Shown here one piece after another: positions 46,459 to 55,110 of a stretch of 64,000 nucleotides of DNA. This stretch comes from Brucella pseudogrignonensis (GTDB taxonomy: Bacteria; Pseudomonadota; Alphaproteobacteria; Rhizobiales; Rhizobiaceae). Under the pieces are notes generated by a model, which worked only from the letters and a program-made list of their open reading frames with translations, was not told the origin of the DNA and did no database searches. The stretch lies in assembly GCF_032190615.1 (NCBI RefSeq), contig NZ_JAVLAT010000002.1, positions 982,001 to 1,046,000 on the forward strand, written 5' to 3'. The position numbers and the translations under genes are program-made. Each line of letters opens with the position of its first letter. Position 1 is the stretch's first letter.

Positions 46459-48036
46459 TTATTGTTTGAACGATAGCCAGCGGGTTTTGTGGCTGTCCAT
46501 AAGATTGTCGTTCCAGCCATCGATCTTGTCAGACACAAGAGCGCGCGAGGAATAATAAAGGATAGGAATATTGCTCATATCATCGAGCTTGAGCTGCTCG
46601 GCTTCAGCCAGAACCTTGGCGCGGGCATCCAGATCAAGGATCTTCGCTGCTTCAGCCATCTTCGCATCATATTCCGGGTTTTTAACCTTGGAATAATTGA
46701 AGCTGACATCACTCTGGGCAATGTAGAGGAAGTTCTGCGGATCGTTGTAATCGCCGATCCAGCCAGCGCGTGCGATATCGAACGGACCGTCTTCACGCAG
46801 GAAGTTGAAGTAGGTAGCGCCTTCGGTTTCGTTGAGCGTTGCGTTCACACCGATATTGCCAAGCTGATCAGCAATTGCTGCCATCGTGTTCTTGTTGTTT
46901 TCAGATGTGTTGTAGAGCAGCTCAATCGAAAGCGTGTTTGGCTCAACGCCTGCTTCCTTCAACAGCTCTTTGGCCTTGTCTTCACGATCCAGCATGTCAT
47001 CGGAATAGTCGAGTTTAGGCGCATCCTTGACGTAGTGGTTGATACCTGGAGGAACCAGCGAATAACCTGGGAGCATGGTGCCCTGCCAGACCTGATCGGC
47101 AATGAAATCACGGTCGATCGCCATAGACAGAGCCTGACGAACACGCGGATCTTTCAACTTGCTGTCAGCAGTCTTGCCTTTGACCGGCAGATAATAAACA
47201 CCGAGATAAGGTGCCATACGGAATTCGTTGGCGAGGTTCTTCTTCACATAATCCATCTGTTCGGCTGGAACGTCAGAGCAAATCTGAACTTCCTTGGCCT
47301 CGAAACGGCGCATACAGCTGGCGCGGTCTTCGAATGGAATCCAGTTGATAGTATCGATCTTGACCTGATCGGCTTCATAGTAATTAGGATTCTTCTTCAT
47401 GACGATCTTGTCGTTCGGCGTGAAACTGACCAGTTCGTAAGCGCCGTTCGTCACCATTTTCCCAGGTGTCGTGAACTTATCGCCATTTTCTTCAACGCTC
47501 TTCTTATGTAGCGGGAAGCCGGTCTGGTGAGTCAGAAGTTCAAGGAAATAAGGAGCAGGGGAGTTAAGCGTTACCTTAAGCGTGTGATCGTCTACAGCTT
47601 CAACACCCAGCTCATCGACAGGCTTTTTACCACCAGCAACGTCTTCCGCGTTCTTGATGACAAACAACATGCTCGCATAGCCAGCTGCCGTTTTCGGGTC
47701 CATCAGACGGTGAAAAGCAAAGCTGAAATCACCAGCAGTTACCGGATCGCCATTCGACCATTTCGCATCATCACGAAGATGGAACGTGTAGACCAAACCG
47801 TCTTCCGAAATATCCCATGACTTCGCCACACCTGGTACGGCTTCACCATTTGCGTTCTGGATGGTCAAGCCATCATACAAATCGCGAAGGACGTTGCCTT
47901 CAGACACGGTGGACGTGCGATGATGATCGAGCGTTGCCGGATCAGTGTCATTGCCGCGATTAAGAACGACCTCAGCCGATGCCGCTCCCATAAGCGCCAC
48001 AAGACAAACACCTGTCATTAAAGTTTTACGAAACAC
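46459..48036 (-). CDS. oppA: Oligopeptide-binding periplasmic protein (copy 2)
   Basis: 525-residue SBP_bac_5 protein with signal peptide MFRKTLMTGVCLVALMGAASA. It starts at a GTG with AGGAGGGG eight bases upstream, the strongest ribosome site in the operon. Long identical blocks with copy 1 (LRDDAKWSNGDPVTAGDF against MRDNAKWSNGDPVTAGDF; SCMRRFEAKEV) show a tandem duplication that has since diverged. First gene of the operon. Confidence 0.9.
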   Translation of the reverse strand: MFRKTLMTGVCLVALMGAASAEVVLNRGNDTDPATLDHHRTSTVSEGNVLRDLYDGLTIQNANGEAVPGVAKSWDISEDGLVYTFHLRDDAKWSNGDPVTAGDFSFAFHRLMDPKTAAGYASMLFVIKNAEDVAGGKKPVDELGVEAVDDHTLKVTLNSPAPYFLELLTHQTGFPLHKKSVEENGDKFTTPGKMVTNGAYELVSFTPNDKIVMKKNPNYYEADQVKIDTINWIPFEDRASCMRRFEAKEVQICSDVPAEQMDYVKKNLANEFRMAPYLGVYYLPVKGKTADSKLKDPRVRQALSMAIDRDFIADQVWQGTMLPGYSLVPPGINHYVKDAPKLDYSDDMLDREDKAKELLKEAGVEPNTLSIELLYNTSENNKNTMAAIADQLGNIGVNATLNETEGATYFNFLREDGPFDIARAGWIGDYNDPQNFLYIAQSDVSFNYSKVKNPEYDAKMAEAAKILDLDARAKVLAEAEQLKLDDMSNIPILYYSSRALVSDKIDGWNDNLMDSHKTRWLSFKQ

Positions 48037-48557
48037 GATGAACCCCTCCTAGGTAATTTTTGAAATGGCGTGCATCTTATGGATAAGATTTTTTCTTGCA
48101 AGTGAAGTTCTCAACATACTGAATTAGTTATCATATTGACTACGATGAAGCTAATTTAGAAGGCAAAAAACTGGTACGCAGTGCCGATTTTAAAGCGCTT
48201 TTGAATGCTCTCTCAGAGGATGAAAAATCAAGAAAACTCCATATTTTGCGGCACTTTTATAATCTGCTGCCAGCATTTTTATGCAGGCTACGACATCCGA
48301 TTCGCTTAAATTTTCACCAGAGTTTTCGAGTTGTGGAAAACACGCAAAGGAAAGCCATTTGAACTGGGTTTGAGTGACCATCACGGCATCATACTGGGGC
48401 GGCCGGAAATGTTTCACCGCAACAAGATGCTGGCTTTTCATTCTAGTTCGTTCCATAATATAAGTTATGCAATTCACTTTGCGCTCCGGGGTGGGTTCTA
48501 GTTTGAAGTGCGACTTGCAAATGATAACAATGAGTTATCCAATGCAAGGAACCCGTC
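48037..48557. other. Intergenic region upstream of oppA and left side of the IS30 element
   Basis: 521 bases. The first ~100 hold the leader of oppA. A possible 95-codon frame occupies 48190-48477 on the minus strand. From about 48498 the sequence belongs to the IS30-type element. No terminator or RNA gene is evident. Confidence 0.5.
48190..48477 (-). CDS. Hypothetical protein, doubtful
   Basis: A 95-codon frame, or 83 codons if started at the internal Met at residue 13 (MKSQHLVAVKHF). Composition is protein-like (YDAVMVTQTQFKWLSFACF; DVVACIKMLAADYKSAAKYG), but the ribosome site is weak and I do not recognise it. It lies between oppA and an insertion element, where broken genes are common, so it may be a remnant. 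Confidence 0.3.
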   Translation of the reverse strand: MNCITYIMERTRMKSQHLVAVKHFRPPQYDAVMVTQTQFKWLSFACFPQLENSGENLSESDVVACIKMLAADYKSAAKYGVFLIFHPLREHSKAL

Positions 48558-49637
48558 ATGGACCGTACCTATTCGCATATTGATCTGGATGAACGTCGCA
48601 GAATAGCCCGCTGGCGCACTGCAAAGCTCTCCGTTGACGTTATTGCTGAGAAGCTTGGAAGGCACCGTTCGACGATTTTTCGTGAACTCAAACGCAATCA
48701 GTTTAACGATGATGAGATCAAGGATTTAAGAGGCTATTACTGTACGATTGCTGACCAGAAATGCCGTGAGCGTCGCTCGAAGCAACGCAAGTTGATCCGG
48801 TATGATCAACTCCGGCAGTCCGTGATCGATCACATCAACGATGGATGGTCGCCGCAACAGATTGCCGGGAGAATGCGGTTGGAACGCCATCCAATCTCTG
48901 TCAGTCATGAAACGATTTATCAGTTTGTATATTCCGCTGATGGTCGCAAAGAAGAGCTTTGGAAATATCTGCCCGAACGCCGTGCCAAACGGCGTCCACG
49001 TCATGCCCGGCGTCATCATGGGCGTCGATTTCCGCCTGAACTCAGCATCTTGCACCGGCCGGACATGGTTGCCAGGCGCAAGCAGTTCGGACACTGGGAA
49101 TGCGACCTCATCCAGTTTCGCAAGAGGTTCGGCAAAGCCAATGTGACGTCTCTGGTCGAGCGGGTAAGCCGCTTTACCGTGTTGCTACGCAACAATGATC
49201 GTCAGTCACGGCCGGTGATGGATGGCGTGATTAGGGTTCTCCAACCCCTGCCCCAAACGGCCCGCCGATCAATCACCTTTGATCGTGGTACTGAGTTTAC
49301 AGAGTGGTCCTATCTACAGAATGGGATAGGGTCTCAAACATGGTTCTGTGATCCGCAGTCACCCTGGCAGAAAGGCACTGTTGAGAACACCAACAGACGC
49401 ACAAGACGCTGGCTTCCCCGAGACCTTGATCCGCTCACCCTCAGTGATCGAGACCTCGCATTCATCTGTCATCGCCTCAACAATACACCGCGCAAATGTC
49501 TGGGGTACAAAACACCAGCAGAAGTCTTCCGACAAAAACTCATCGCAAACAGACATCGTTATGCGTAAGCTCAAACGTCAAAAGTCGCGCTTCAGCCTGA
49601 CCTCACACGGGTACATTCGATTTTAAACTGCAACATG
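48498..49637 (+). mobile_element. IS30-family insertion sequence
   Basis: About 1.1 kb containing one full-length IS30-type transposase. Putative ends are TCTAGTTTGAAGTGCGAC on the left and, inverted, TGCAGTTTAAAATCGAATG on the right; they agree at about half of the positions, starting with AGTTT, so the boundaries are approximate. I could not define the target duplication. A second, broken IS30 relative lies right beside it. Confidence 0.65.
48558..49568 (+). CDS. IS30-family transposase
   Basis: 336 residues, the typical length. The N-terminal helix-turn-helix (YSHIDLDERRRIARWRTAKLSVDVIAEKLGRHRSTIFREL) binds the ends. The catalytic DDE triad is intact: Asp183 in FGHWECDLIQF, Asp242 in ITFDRGTEF and Glu276 in WQKGTVENTNRRTRRWLPRD. 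AAGGAAC is the ribosome site. The gene looks functional. Confidence 0.92.
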   Translation: MDRTYSHIDLDERRRIARWRTAKLSVDVIAEKLGRHRSTIFRELKRNQFNDDEIKDLRGYYCTIADQKCRERRSKQRKLIRYDQLRQSVIDHINDGWSPQQIAGRMRLERHPISVSHETIYQFVYSADGRKEELWKYLPERRAKRRPRHARRHHGRRFPPELSILHRPDMVARRKQFGHWECDLIQFRKRFGKANVTSLVERVSRFTVLLRNNDRQSRPVMDGVIRVLQPLPQTARRSITFDRGTEFTEWSYLQNGIGSQTWFCDPQSPWQKGTVENTNRRTRRWLPRDLDPLTLSDRDLAFICHRLNNTPRKCLGYKTPAEVFRQKLIANRHRYA

Positions 49638-49710
49638 CCAATGAATTCATTTGGTTAGCCATGGAGGAAATTGGATGTCAAATTGCTACTCGCAGATCAC
49701 TTTGCGTGAT

Positions 49711-49938
49711 GGGAGCTAAAAGCTGGTTTTGTACCCAAACTCACCATGGCAGAAAGGCGCGATTGAGAACATCAACCAGCGCATACGACGGTATTTACCC
49801 AGCAACACGGATCTGACCCAGGTCAGCCAGACGCAGTTGACCGCCCTCGCCCACAATCTCAATGCAACGCCGCGCAAGTGTTTTGGATTTAAGACACCAG
49901 CCGAGGTCTTTGCTACACTTTTGCAGGAAGTAGCATAA
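49711..49938 (+). pseudogene. Remnant of a second IS30-family transposase
   Basis: The last ~75 codons of another IS30 transposase: SPWQKGAIENINQRIRRYLPS through NATPRKCFGFKTPAEVF to a stop at 49938. It begins with AKSWFC in one frame, then needs one extra base to continue as DPNSPWQKG, i.e. a single-base deletion around 49729. The first three quarters, including both catalytic Asp residues, are missing. It differs from the intact copy, so it came from a separate insertion. Confidence 0.85.
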
Positions 49939-50100
49939 TCAGATGTCCTCACCACCGGCATGATGCAATTGGAGTAGCTTTTCGAGGGACCATTAAAATA
50001 TGACTAGCTATCTCTTGTTTTGACTTAGACTCTTAGCTAAAAGCCATCCCATTAATTCAGGCTGAGCTATTTCATTAGGCTCAAACTCAGGACGTCTTCC

Positions 50101-51126
50101 GTGCTCTCCATCAAGTCAATCTTTGTCGCCTCAGGTTTTGCTGCTGCCCTTGCTTGTCAGATCAATCCAACTTTTGCGGCACCAACCAACTACCCGTTAA
50201 CGCTTGAAAACTGTGGAGCTAAGGTGACATTTGCCAAAGCACCAGAACGCGCTATCGGGCTTGGTCAGAACAGCGCGGAAATTCTGTTACTGCTCGGACT
50301 TGAGAACAAAATGGCCGGAACAGCTTTTTGGCCAAGCAAGGTACTGCCAGAGCTCGAAACGGCAAATGCAAAAGTGAAACTCCTCACTGTTGAGTTTCCC
50401 ACATTTGAATCAATTCTCGCTGAAAACCCCGACTTTGTCGCCGCAGCATTACCGACCCTCGTTGGACCAAGCAGTAAGGTCGCCAAGCGAGAAGATTTCG
50501 ATAAAGTCGGTGTCCCTACTTATCTTTCCCCAAGCACTTGCCTAAGCACAGCGCAAGTTAAAGATGAGTATGGCAGCCGCGACAAACTTTGGAATATGGA
50601 CCTACTCTACAAAGAGATCGATGAACTATCGCAGATTTTTGACGTCGCAGATCGTGGACAAGCACTCATTGCCGATTTTAAAGCGCGTGAATCAAAACTC
50701 CGTTCGAGTGTTACGACAAGCGATAAGAAGCTCTCATATGTTTTTTGGTTCTCTAGCCAGTCACCATCGGCAGATGCTTATCTTGGCGGCGGAAACGGCG
50801 CTTCAAGTTTCATTGCTGACGTACTTGGCGGTGAAAATGCTATCAAGGCAGAGGCTGAATGGCCGACGCTTGGCTGGGAAAGCATTATTGCTGCAAATCC
50901 CGACGTTATCGTCGTTGCCAATCTTGATCGCAACCGTTGGGAGCTCGACAAGCCTGAAGCCAAGATTCAGTTCTTAAACAGCGATCCAGCTGCCAGCCAA
51001 ATGCCTGCCGTCAAAAATAAAGCCATTGTGGTTATGGACGGACAGGCGATGAACCCGACGATCCGAACGATTTATGGTGCGGAACAAGTTGCTGAGCAGT
51101 TGAAAGCGCTCGGTATTTTCAAGTGA
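50101..51126 (+). CDS. Iron-siderophore ABC transporter, binding protein
   Basis: 341-residue periplasmic binding protein of the FepB/BtuF (peripla_BP_2) family with a signal peptide ending near ...NPTFAA. It delivers a ferric siderophore or related chelate to the FecCD-type permease that follows. APERAIGLGQNSAEILLLLGLENKMAGTAFW and ANPDVIVVANLDRN are typical segments. The start is a GTG with no good ribosome site, and the IS30 remnant lies only 160 bases upstream, so the natural promoter may have been altered. Its stop overlaps the permease start (GTGA). Confidence 0.87.
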   Translation: MLSIKSIFVASGFAAALACQINPTFAAPTNYPLTLENCGAKVTFAKAPERAIGLGQNSAEILLLLGLENKMAGTAFWPSKVLPELETANAKVKLLTVEFPTFESILAENPDFVAAALPTLVGPSSKVAKREDFDKVGVPTYLSPSTCLSTAQVKDEYGSRDKLWNMDLLYKEIDELSQIFDVADRGQALIADFKARESKLRSSVTTSDKKLSYVFWFSSQSPSADAYLGGGNGASSFIADVLGGENAIKAEAEWPTLGWESIIAANPDVIVVANLDRNRWELDKPEAKIQFLNSDPAASQMPAVKNKAIVVMDGQAMNPTIRTIYGAEQVAEQLKALGIFK

Positions 51127-52163
51127 AAATGACTGGTCATGCGTTGAGGCATTTCGGCAGTCTCTGCTTTCTGCTGCTGGCATCAATTCTAGCGATAGGA
51201 TTTGTTGTCTGCATCAGTGTTGGGATCGGTGATTTGCCGATCCCGCTTTCAACGACTTATTGGGCGATTACAAATCGACTTGGATGGACGGCAGTTGAAT
51301 TAAACCGCATCCATGAAACGGTTATTTGGGACTATCGTTTGAGCCGTGCTTTAGTTGCTGCTTTTTGTGGCGCAGGATTGGCTCTTTGCGGTGCGATCAT
51401 GCAATCCTTGTTACGCAACCCATTGGCTGAACCCTACGTTCTGGGCATATCGGCAGGCGCATCGACTGGCGCAGTCGCCGTTGTCATTATAGGCATTGGA
51501 GCAGGAGCAGTTTCACTTTCCGCCGGTGCATTTGTCGGGGCATTTTCAGCTTTTCTGTTTGTCGCCTTACTATCAAACGGAACCCGTGGCGGTGCAGATC
51601 GCACAATCCTGGCAGGTGTTGCAGCGTCACAATTATTTAATGCGGCAACAGCCTATATCGTCACCACGTCGGGTAATGCTCAGCAAGCACGCGATGTCAT
51701 GTTCTGGCTTTTAGGTAGCTTTGGTGGCGTCCGTTGGCCGGAGTTTACTCTGGTTTCAATTATCGTCGGGCTGGGTCTGATCGCCTGTTTGTTATACGCG
51801 CGCGTATTGGATGCATTTGCATTTGGTGATGAGGCTGCTTCGTCATTGGGTGTCAATGTCGGACGCGCGCGTATTGCGCTCTTTGCTTTAACGGCAGTTA
51901 TGACCGCAACGATCGTCAGCATGGTCGGTTCTATAGGCTTTGTAGGGCTTGTCGTTCCACATGCAGCGCGATTTATTGTCGGCCCACTTCATATCAAACT
52001 ACTACCTGCCTGTGCGATTATAGGTGCCATATTTATGGTTTTGGCGGATATTGCTTCCAGAGCGCTTATACCTCAGCAGGTATTGCCTATTGGCGTTGTT
52101 ACTGCCCTGGTGGGTGTACCGTTTTTTTCGATCATTCTCTATCGGTTTCAGCGCGCATCATGA
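51123..52163 (+). CDS. Iron-siderophore ABC transporter, permease
   Basis: 346-residue FecCD-family permease with about nine or ten helices. The N-terminal YRLSRALVAAFCGAGLALCGAIMQSLLRNPLAEPYVLGISAGASTGAV is the family signature, and SIGFVGLVVPHAARFIVG near 265-282 contains the ATPase-contact loop. Start at the overlapping GTG (51123) or the ATG two codons later. Confidence 0.9.
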   Translation: MKMTGHALRHFGSLCFLLLASILAIGFVVCISVGIGDLPIPLSTTYWAITNRLGWTAVELNRIHETVIWDYRLSRALVAAFCGAGLALCGAIMQSLLRNPLAEPYVLGISAGASTGAVAVVIIGIGAGAVSLSAGAFVGAFSAFLFVALLSNGTRGGADRTILAGVAASQLFNAATAYIVTTSGNAQQARDVMFWLLGSFGGVRWPEFTLVSIIVGLGLIACLLYARVLDAFAFGDEAASSLGVNVGRARIALFALTAVMTATIVSMVGSIGFVGLVVPHAARFIVGPLHIKLLPACAIIGAIFMVLADIASRALIPQQVLPIGVVTALVGVPFFSIILYRFQRAS

Positions 52164-52921
52164 CAATTAAGGTCGATAATCTTACTTGGAAGATAGGAAA
52201 GAAGACCATTTTAGATGGGGTTTCTTTTCAAGCGAAGCAGGGGAAAATGCTTGGGCTTTTAGGGCCAAACGGATCTGGCAAAACATCGCTGTTGCGCCTG
52301 ATTGCTGGTTTAAAACAGCCCAATTCTGGCAAGATTTTCCTTGATGAGAAAGATATCAGCAAGATAGCGAGGCGTACAATCGCACAACGCGTTGCATTTG
52401 TAGAACAGCACGCCACGACAAATGCCAATCTCAAAGTAAATGATGTCGTGAAGCTGGGGCGCTTCCCCCATCGGTCGATGTTTTCTGGTTGGAACATCTC
52501 CGACGAAGCGGCTGTTGACGAGGCAATCGAACGTACAGGAATGACAGCGAAGCGTCATGAGCGTTGGCAAAGTCTTTCAGGTGGCGAGAAGCAGCGCGCA
52601 CATATTGCTCGAGCGTTGGCCCAAGCACCAAAGGAACTCATTCTGGATGAGCCAACAAATCATCTTGATATTCAACACCAGATGGGACTTTTACGACTGA
52701 TCTCTGGCTTATCCATGACAAGCATTATCGCGCTGCATGACCTTAATCACGCATCCATGTTTTGTGATGAGCTTATCATTATGCAAAGTGGCGCAATCGT
52801 TGCTTCAGGCACACCACAAAATGTCATCACGCAACAGCTTCTTAAAGACGTATTCTCCGTAGACGCTCGGATCGAACACTCGCCCTACAGCAATCGTCCC
52901 CATATTCATTATCTACGATAA
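52160..52921 (+). CDS. Iron-siderophore ABC transporter, ATPase
   Basis: 253-residue FepC/FhuC-type ATPase. Walker A is GPNGSGKTS near residue 35, the signature LSGGEKQRAHIARALAQ near 138, Walker B KELILDEPTNHLD near 158. It overlaps the permease stop (ATGA) and ends the three-gene operon. No outer-membrane receptor gene is near. Confidence 0.9.
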   Translation: MTIKVDNLTWKIGKKTILDGVSFQAKQGKMLGLLGPNGSGKTSLLRLIAGLKQPNSGKIFLDEKDISKIARRTIAQRVAFVEQHATTNANLKVNDVVKLGRFPHRSMFSGWNISDEAAVDEAIERTGMTAKRHERWQSLSGGEKQRAHIARALAQAPKELILDEPTNHLDIQHQMGLLRLISGLSMTSIIALHDLNHASMFCDELIIMQSGAIVASGTPQNVITQQLLKDVFSVDARIEHSPYSNRPHIHYLR

Positions 52922-52975
52922 ACAATATTCGGGATGCCCGCAGAGTTGCGTATGCAGGCACCCCGAAATGTAGAA

Positions 52976-53971
52976 TTAGTTCAGCTCAGTATGAGTCTTT
53001 TCGGCCAGACCTTTTGTTTTCGCAAGTGATATCACGATACCTGCTCCAAGGATCGCAAATGTAATACCGAGCGACCATGACGGTGGAAATTTTTCCCAAC
53101 CCATCAAATCGGCAATAAACATTTTAGAACCAATGAAGATCAGCAAGATCGATAGCGCATATTTTAAATATGCGAAGCGATGCAAAATAGCCGACAGCGC
53201 GAAAAACAAAGCTCTGAGGCCAAGAATCGCAAAAATGTTCGATGTGTAGACGATGAACGGATCAGTTGTAATCGTAAATACTGCCGGAACCGAATCTACA
53301 GCAAAGATCAAGTCTGCAACTTCGATCATGATCAGTGCCAAAAACAGTGGCGTAGCAAACCGAACTGTCTTGCCCGTAGCACTATCTTTCAATCGCACGA
53401 AAAATGCATTGCCGTGCAACTCGTCCGTAATACGCATGCGCTTGCGTGCGAAACGGAGCAACGGATTGCGGCTCATATCTGGCTCAGAATCTTCGCCTGA
53501 AAAAAGCATCTTTATGCCCGTAACGATAAGGAAGACGGCAAAGATGTAGAGTACCCAGTGGTAATTGGCGACAATGGTAGCGCCAAGGCCAATCATAATA
53601 CCGCGCAATACAATGACACCAAGAATACCCCAGAAGAGAACACGGTGCTGATACTTGCGAGGGATGGCAAAGAAGCTGAAAATCAAAGCGATGACAAAAA
53701 TATTGTCCAGAGCCAGCGTTTTTTCGACCACAAATGCCGTTAGATATTGTGCTGTCGCTTCGCCGCTCATCTGCCACCAGACAAAGCCGGAAAAGGCCAA
53801 TCCAAGTGTGATATAGAACGCGGACATTTTGAGGCTTTCGCCGATTTCGATCTCGTGGTCTTCCTTGTTGAAGACTCCCAGATCGAGCACCAGCAATGCC
53901 AGAACGATTCCAATGAACACTAGCCACATCCAGACAGGTGTTCCCATAAAAAGTGATGTAAAGAGTTCCAT
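52976..53971 (-). CDS. TerC-family membrane protein
   Basis: 331 residues with eight or nine helices. The conserved WLVFIGIVLALLVLDLGVFNKEDHEI near the start, FVVEKTLALDNIFVIALIFSFF and EVADLIFAVDSVPAVFTITTDPFIVYTSNIFAILGLRALFF carry the membrane Asp and Glu residues of the TerC/Alx group. E. coli Alx is a manganese-linked exporter; tellurite resistance is the historical name for the family. It is preceded by a structured 5' leader, which fits metal control. Convergent with the siderophore ATPase gene, 54 bases away. Confidence 0.9.
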   Translation of the reverse strand: MELFTSLFMGTPVWMWLVFIGIVLALLVLDLGVFNKEDHEIEIGESLKMSAFYITLGLAFSGFVWWQMSGEATAQYLTAFVVEKTLALDNIFVIALIFSFFAIPRKYQHRVLFWGILGVIVLRGIMIGLGATIVANYHWVLYIFAVFLIVTGIKMLFSGEDSEPDMSRNPLLRFARKRMRITDELHGNAFFVRLKDSATGKTVRFATPLFLALIMIEVADLIFAVDSVPAVFTITTDPFIVYTSNIFAILGLRALFFALSAILHRFAYLKYALSILLIFIGSKMFIADLMGWEKFPPSWSLGITFAILGAGIVISLAKTKGLAEKTHTELN

Positions 53972-53984
53972 TTCGACCTCTGTT

Positions 53985-54110
53985 CAAATCTAACAAGGTC
54001 GGCTGGTGATTACCGGGCTGACCTCGAGCTTGCTCGACGTGTCCGACATCACGGTTTGGAAAACCGCCAGAGGGGCCCGGTACACTCTCCCTCAATTGGG
54101 AAATGCATTT
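53985..54110 (-). ncRNA. Structured 5' leader of the TerC gene, possible manganese (yybP-ykoY) riboswitch
   Basis: Read on the minus strand, a GGGAGAG motif (near 54085-54092) precedes a closing stem in which ACCGGGC pairs with GCCCGGT (54075-54081 with 54012-54018). Inside are a CGGTTT/AAACCG hairpin (54052-54066) and a TCGAG/CTCGA hairpin (54024-54037), separated by GTCGGACACG. A purine-rich GGGGAG-type loop, a closing helix and two inner hairpins upstream of a TerC gene are the features of the yybP-ykoY Mn2+ riboswitch. The motif does not match the consensus exactly, so the class is inferred. Confidence 0.45.
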
Positions 54111-54276
54111 TTCTTTTCAAGAGGCGATGAAAACTTTTCTAACTTAAATTCGTTATCGACAAAGGAGCAAGGCTTGAGCTTGCGATGGCATCTCTTAGAG
54201 AGCTATACAAAAGCAAATCATACGTCGGACCACGACGAAGATTTCGAATAAACACGTTCATTTCTCAGGTGCCAAG
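54111..54276. other. Divergent promoter region, TerC leader / phosphatase-like gene
   Basis: 166 AT-rich bases (54110-54160) between the RNA leader and the small plus-strand gene. It should hold the promoter of the TerC transcript. No gene is supported. Confidence 0.4.
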
Positions 54277-54621
54277 ATGGATATTCGTCAAATCGATGAC
54301 AATTACTCAGTGACCGGACAAATCTCGCCCGATGACGTGCGCGATATAGCGGCTGAAGGCTTTCAGACGATCATCTGTAATCGTCCAGATGGCGAGGAAG
54401 GACCGGACCAACCAACTTTTGAAGAAGTCGCAAAGGTAGCCGAAAAGGCTGGTATCAAGACCTATTATATACCGGTCATTGGCGGACAGTTAACTCAGCA
54501 AAACGTTGATGAAATGGCCTCGGCACTTGCCGAAGCCGAGGGCCCAATTCTGGGCTACTGTCGTTCAGGCACGCGCTCTACGAACATTTACGGAATCGTG
54601 CAGAACCAAAAGCGCGGATAA
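54277..54621 (+). CDS. TIGR01244-family phosphatase/sulfurtransferase-like protein
   Basis: 114 residues, the size of the stand-alone TIGR01244 domain (beta-lactamase-hydrolase-like phosphatase). The loop GYCRSGTRST with Cys95 and Arg100 resembles both rhodanese and dual-specificity phosphatase active sites; QISPDDVRDIAAEGFQTIICNRPDGEE and YYIPVIGGQLTQQNVDEM are conserved in the family. In some bacteria this domain is fused to a persulfide dioxygenase-like hydrolase. Here it is alone, divergent from TerC. The reaction is not established. Confidence 0.85.
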   Translation: MDIRQIDDNYSVTGQISPDDVRDIAAEGFQTIICNRPDGEEGPDQPTFEEVAKVAEKAGIKTYYIPVIGGQLTQQNVDEMASALAEAEGPILGYCRSGTRSTNIYGIVQNQKRG

Positions 54622-54690
54622 AAAACGAGCGCAAGCTATTTGGACGGTGTTGCCGCAAAGGCATTTGAGAAGTCTTTGCAAACATCGCGA

Positions 54691-55059
54691 TTACCGTCCA
54701 GAAGTACGCGGGCCCGAAAAGCGCGCGTTCGAGAACTTGGTCCGGCGAACATTATGCGCCGAATACTGGCGATAATAGCTTATGCCAGTGCGGGCTGCTG
54801 TTGCGATCACGCCACCAGCGATCATCGTCCAGCCAATGATCTGCGGCCAGTTGAAGCTTTCAATACCTGTGCTCAGCGCTACGATAACAACACCAGCCCA
54901 CAGAACAGCAGCCGTACGGCGCCAAAAAACCGGGTTGAGTTCGTCAAAGACAGCCTTCCACAGCGAAAGCACGAGACAAGCAAAGAAAACGGCTGCGGCC
55001 AAACCAATGTTCAGCAACTCGACTGGGAGCCATTGTTGCGTGTTGAGCATAGATTCCAT
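54691..55059 (-). CDS. Small membrane protein, three helices, unknown function
   Basis: 122 residues. Three hydrophobic segments lie at about 15-35, 47-63 and 72-90, followed by a polar Arg-rich tail (SAHNVRRTKFSNARFSGPRTSGR). GGAAGG lies seven bases before the ATG at 55059, good support for translation. I do not recognise the family. A weaker frame on the opposite strand covers most of the same bases. Confidence 0.55.
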   Translation of the reverse strand: MESMLNTQQWLPVELLNIGLAAAVFFACLVLSLWKAVFDELNPVFWRRTAAVLWAGVVIVALSTGIESFNWPQIIGWTMIAGGVIATAARTGISYYRQYSAHNVRRTKFSNARFSGPRTSGR

Positions 55060-55110
55060 TATTCCATTCCTTCCGCGAACCTGACGGTGACCTTCGTGGC
55101 CATTTGCATG

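Noticed and set aside
46489..47511. 340-codon plus-strand reading frame
   Set aside because: It lies antisense to the well-supported oppA copy 2 and its translation has no family features; long antisense frames are expected over GC-biased genes.
54782..55084. 100-codon plus-strand frame opposite the small membrane protein
   Set aside because: The minus-strand frame has three membrane helices and a good ribosome site; this one has neither.
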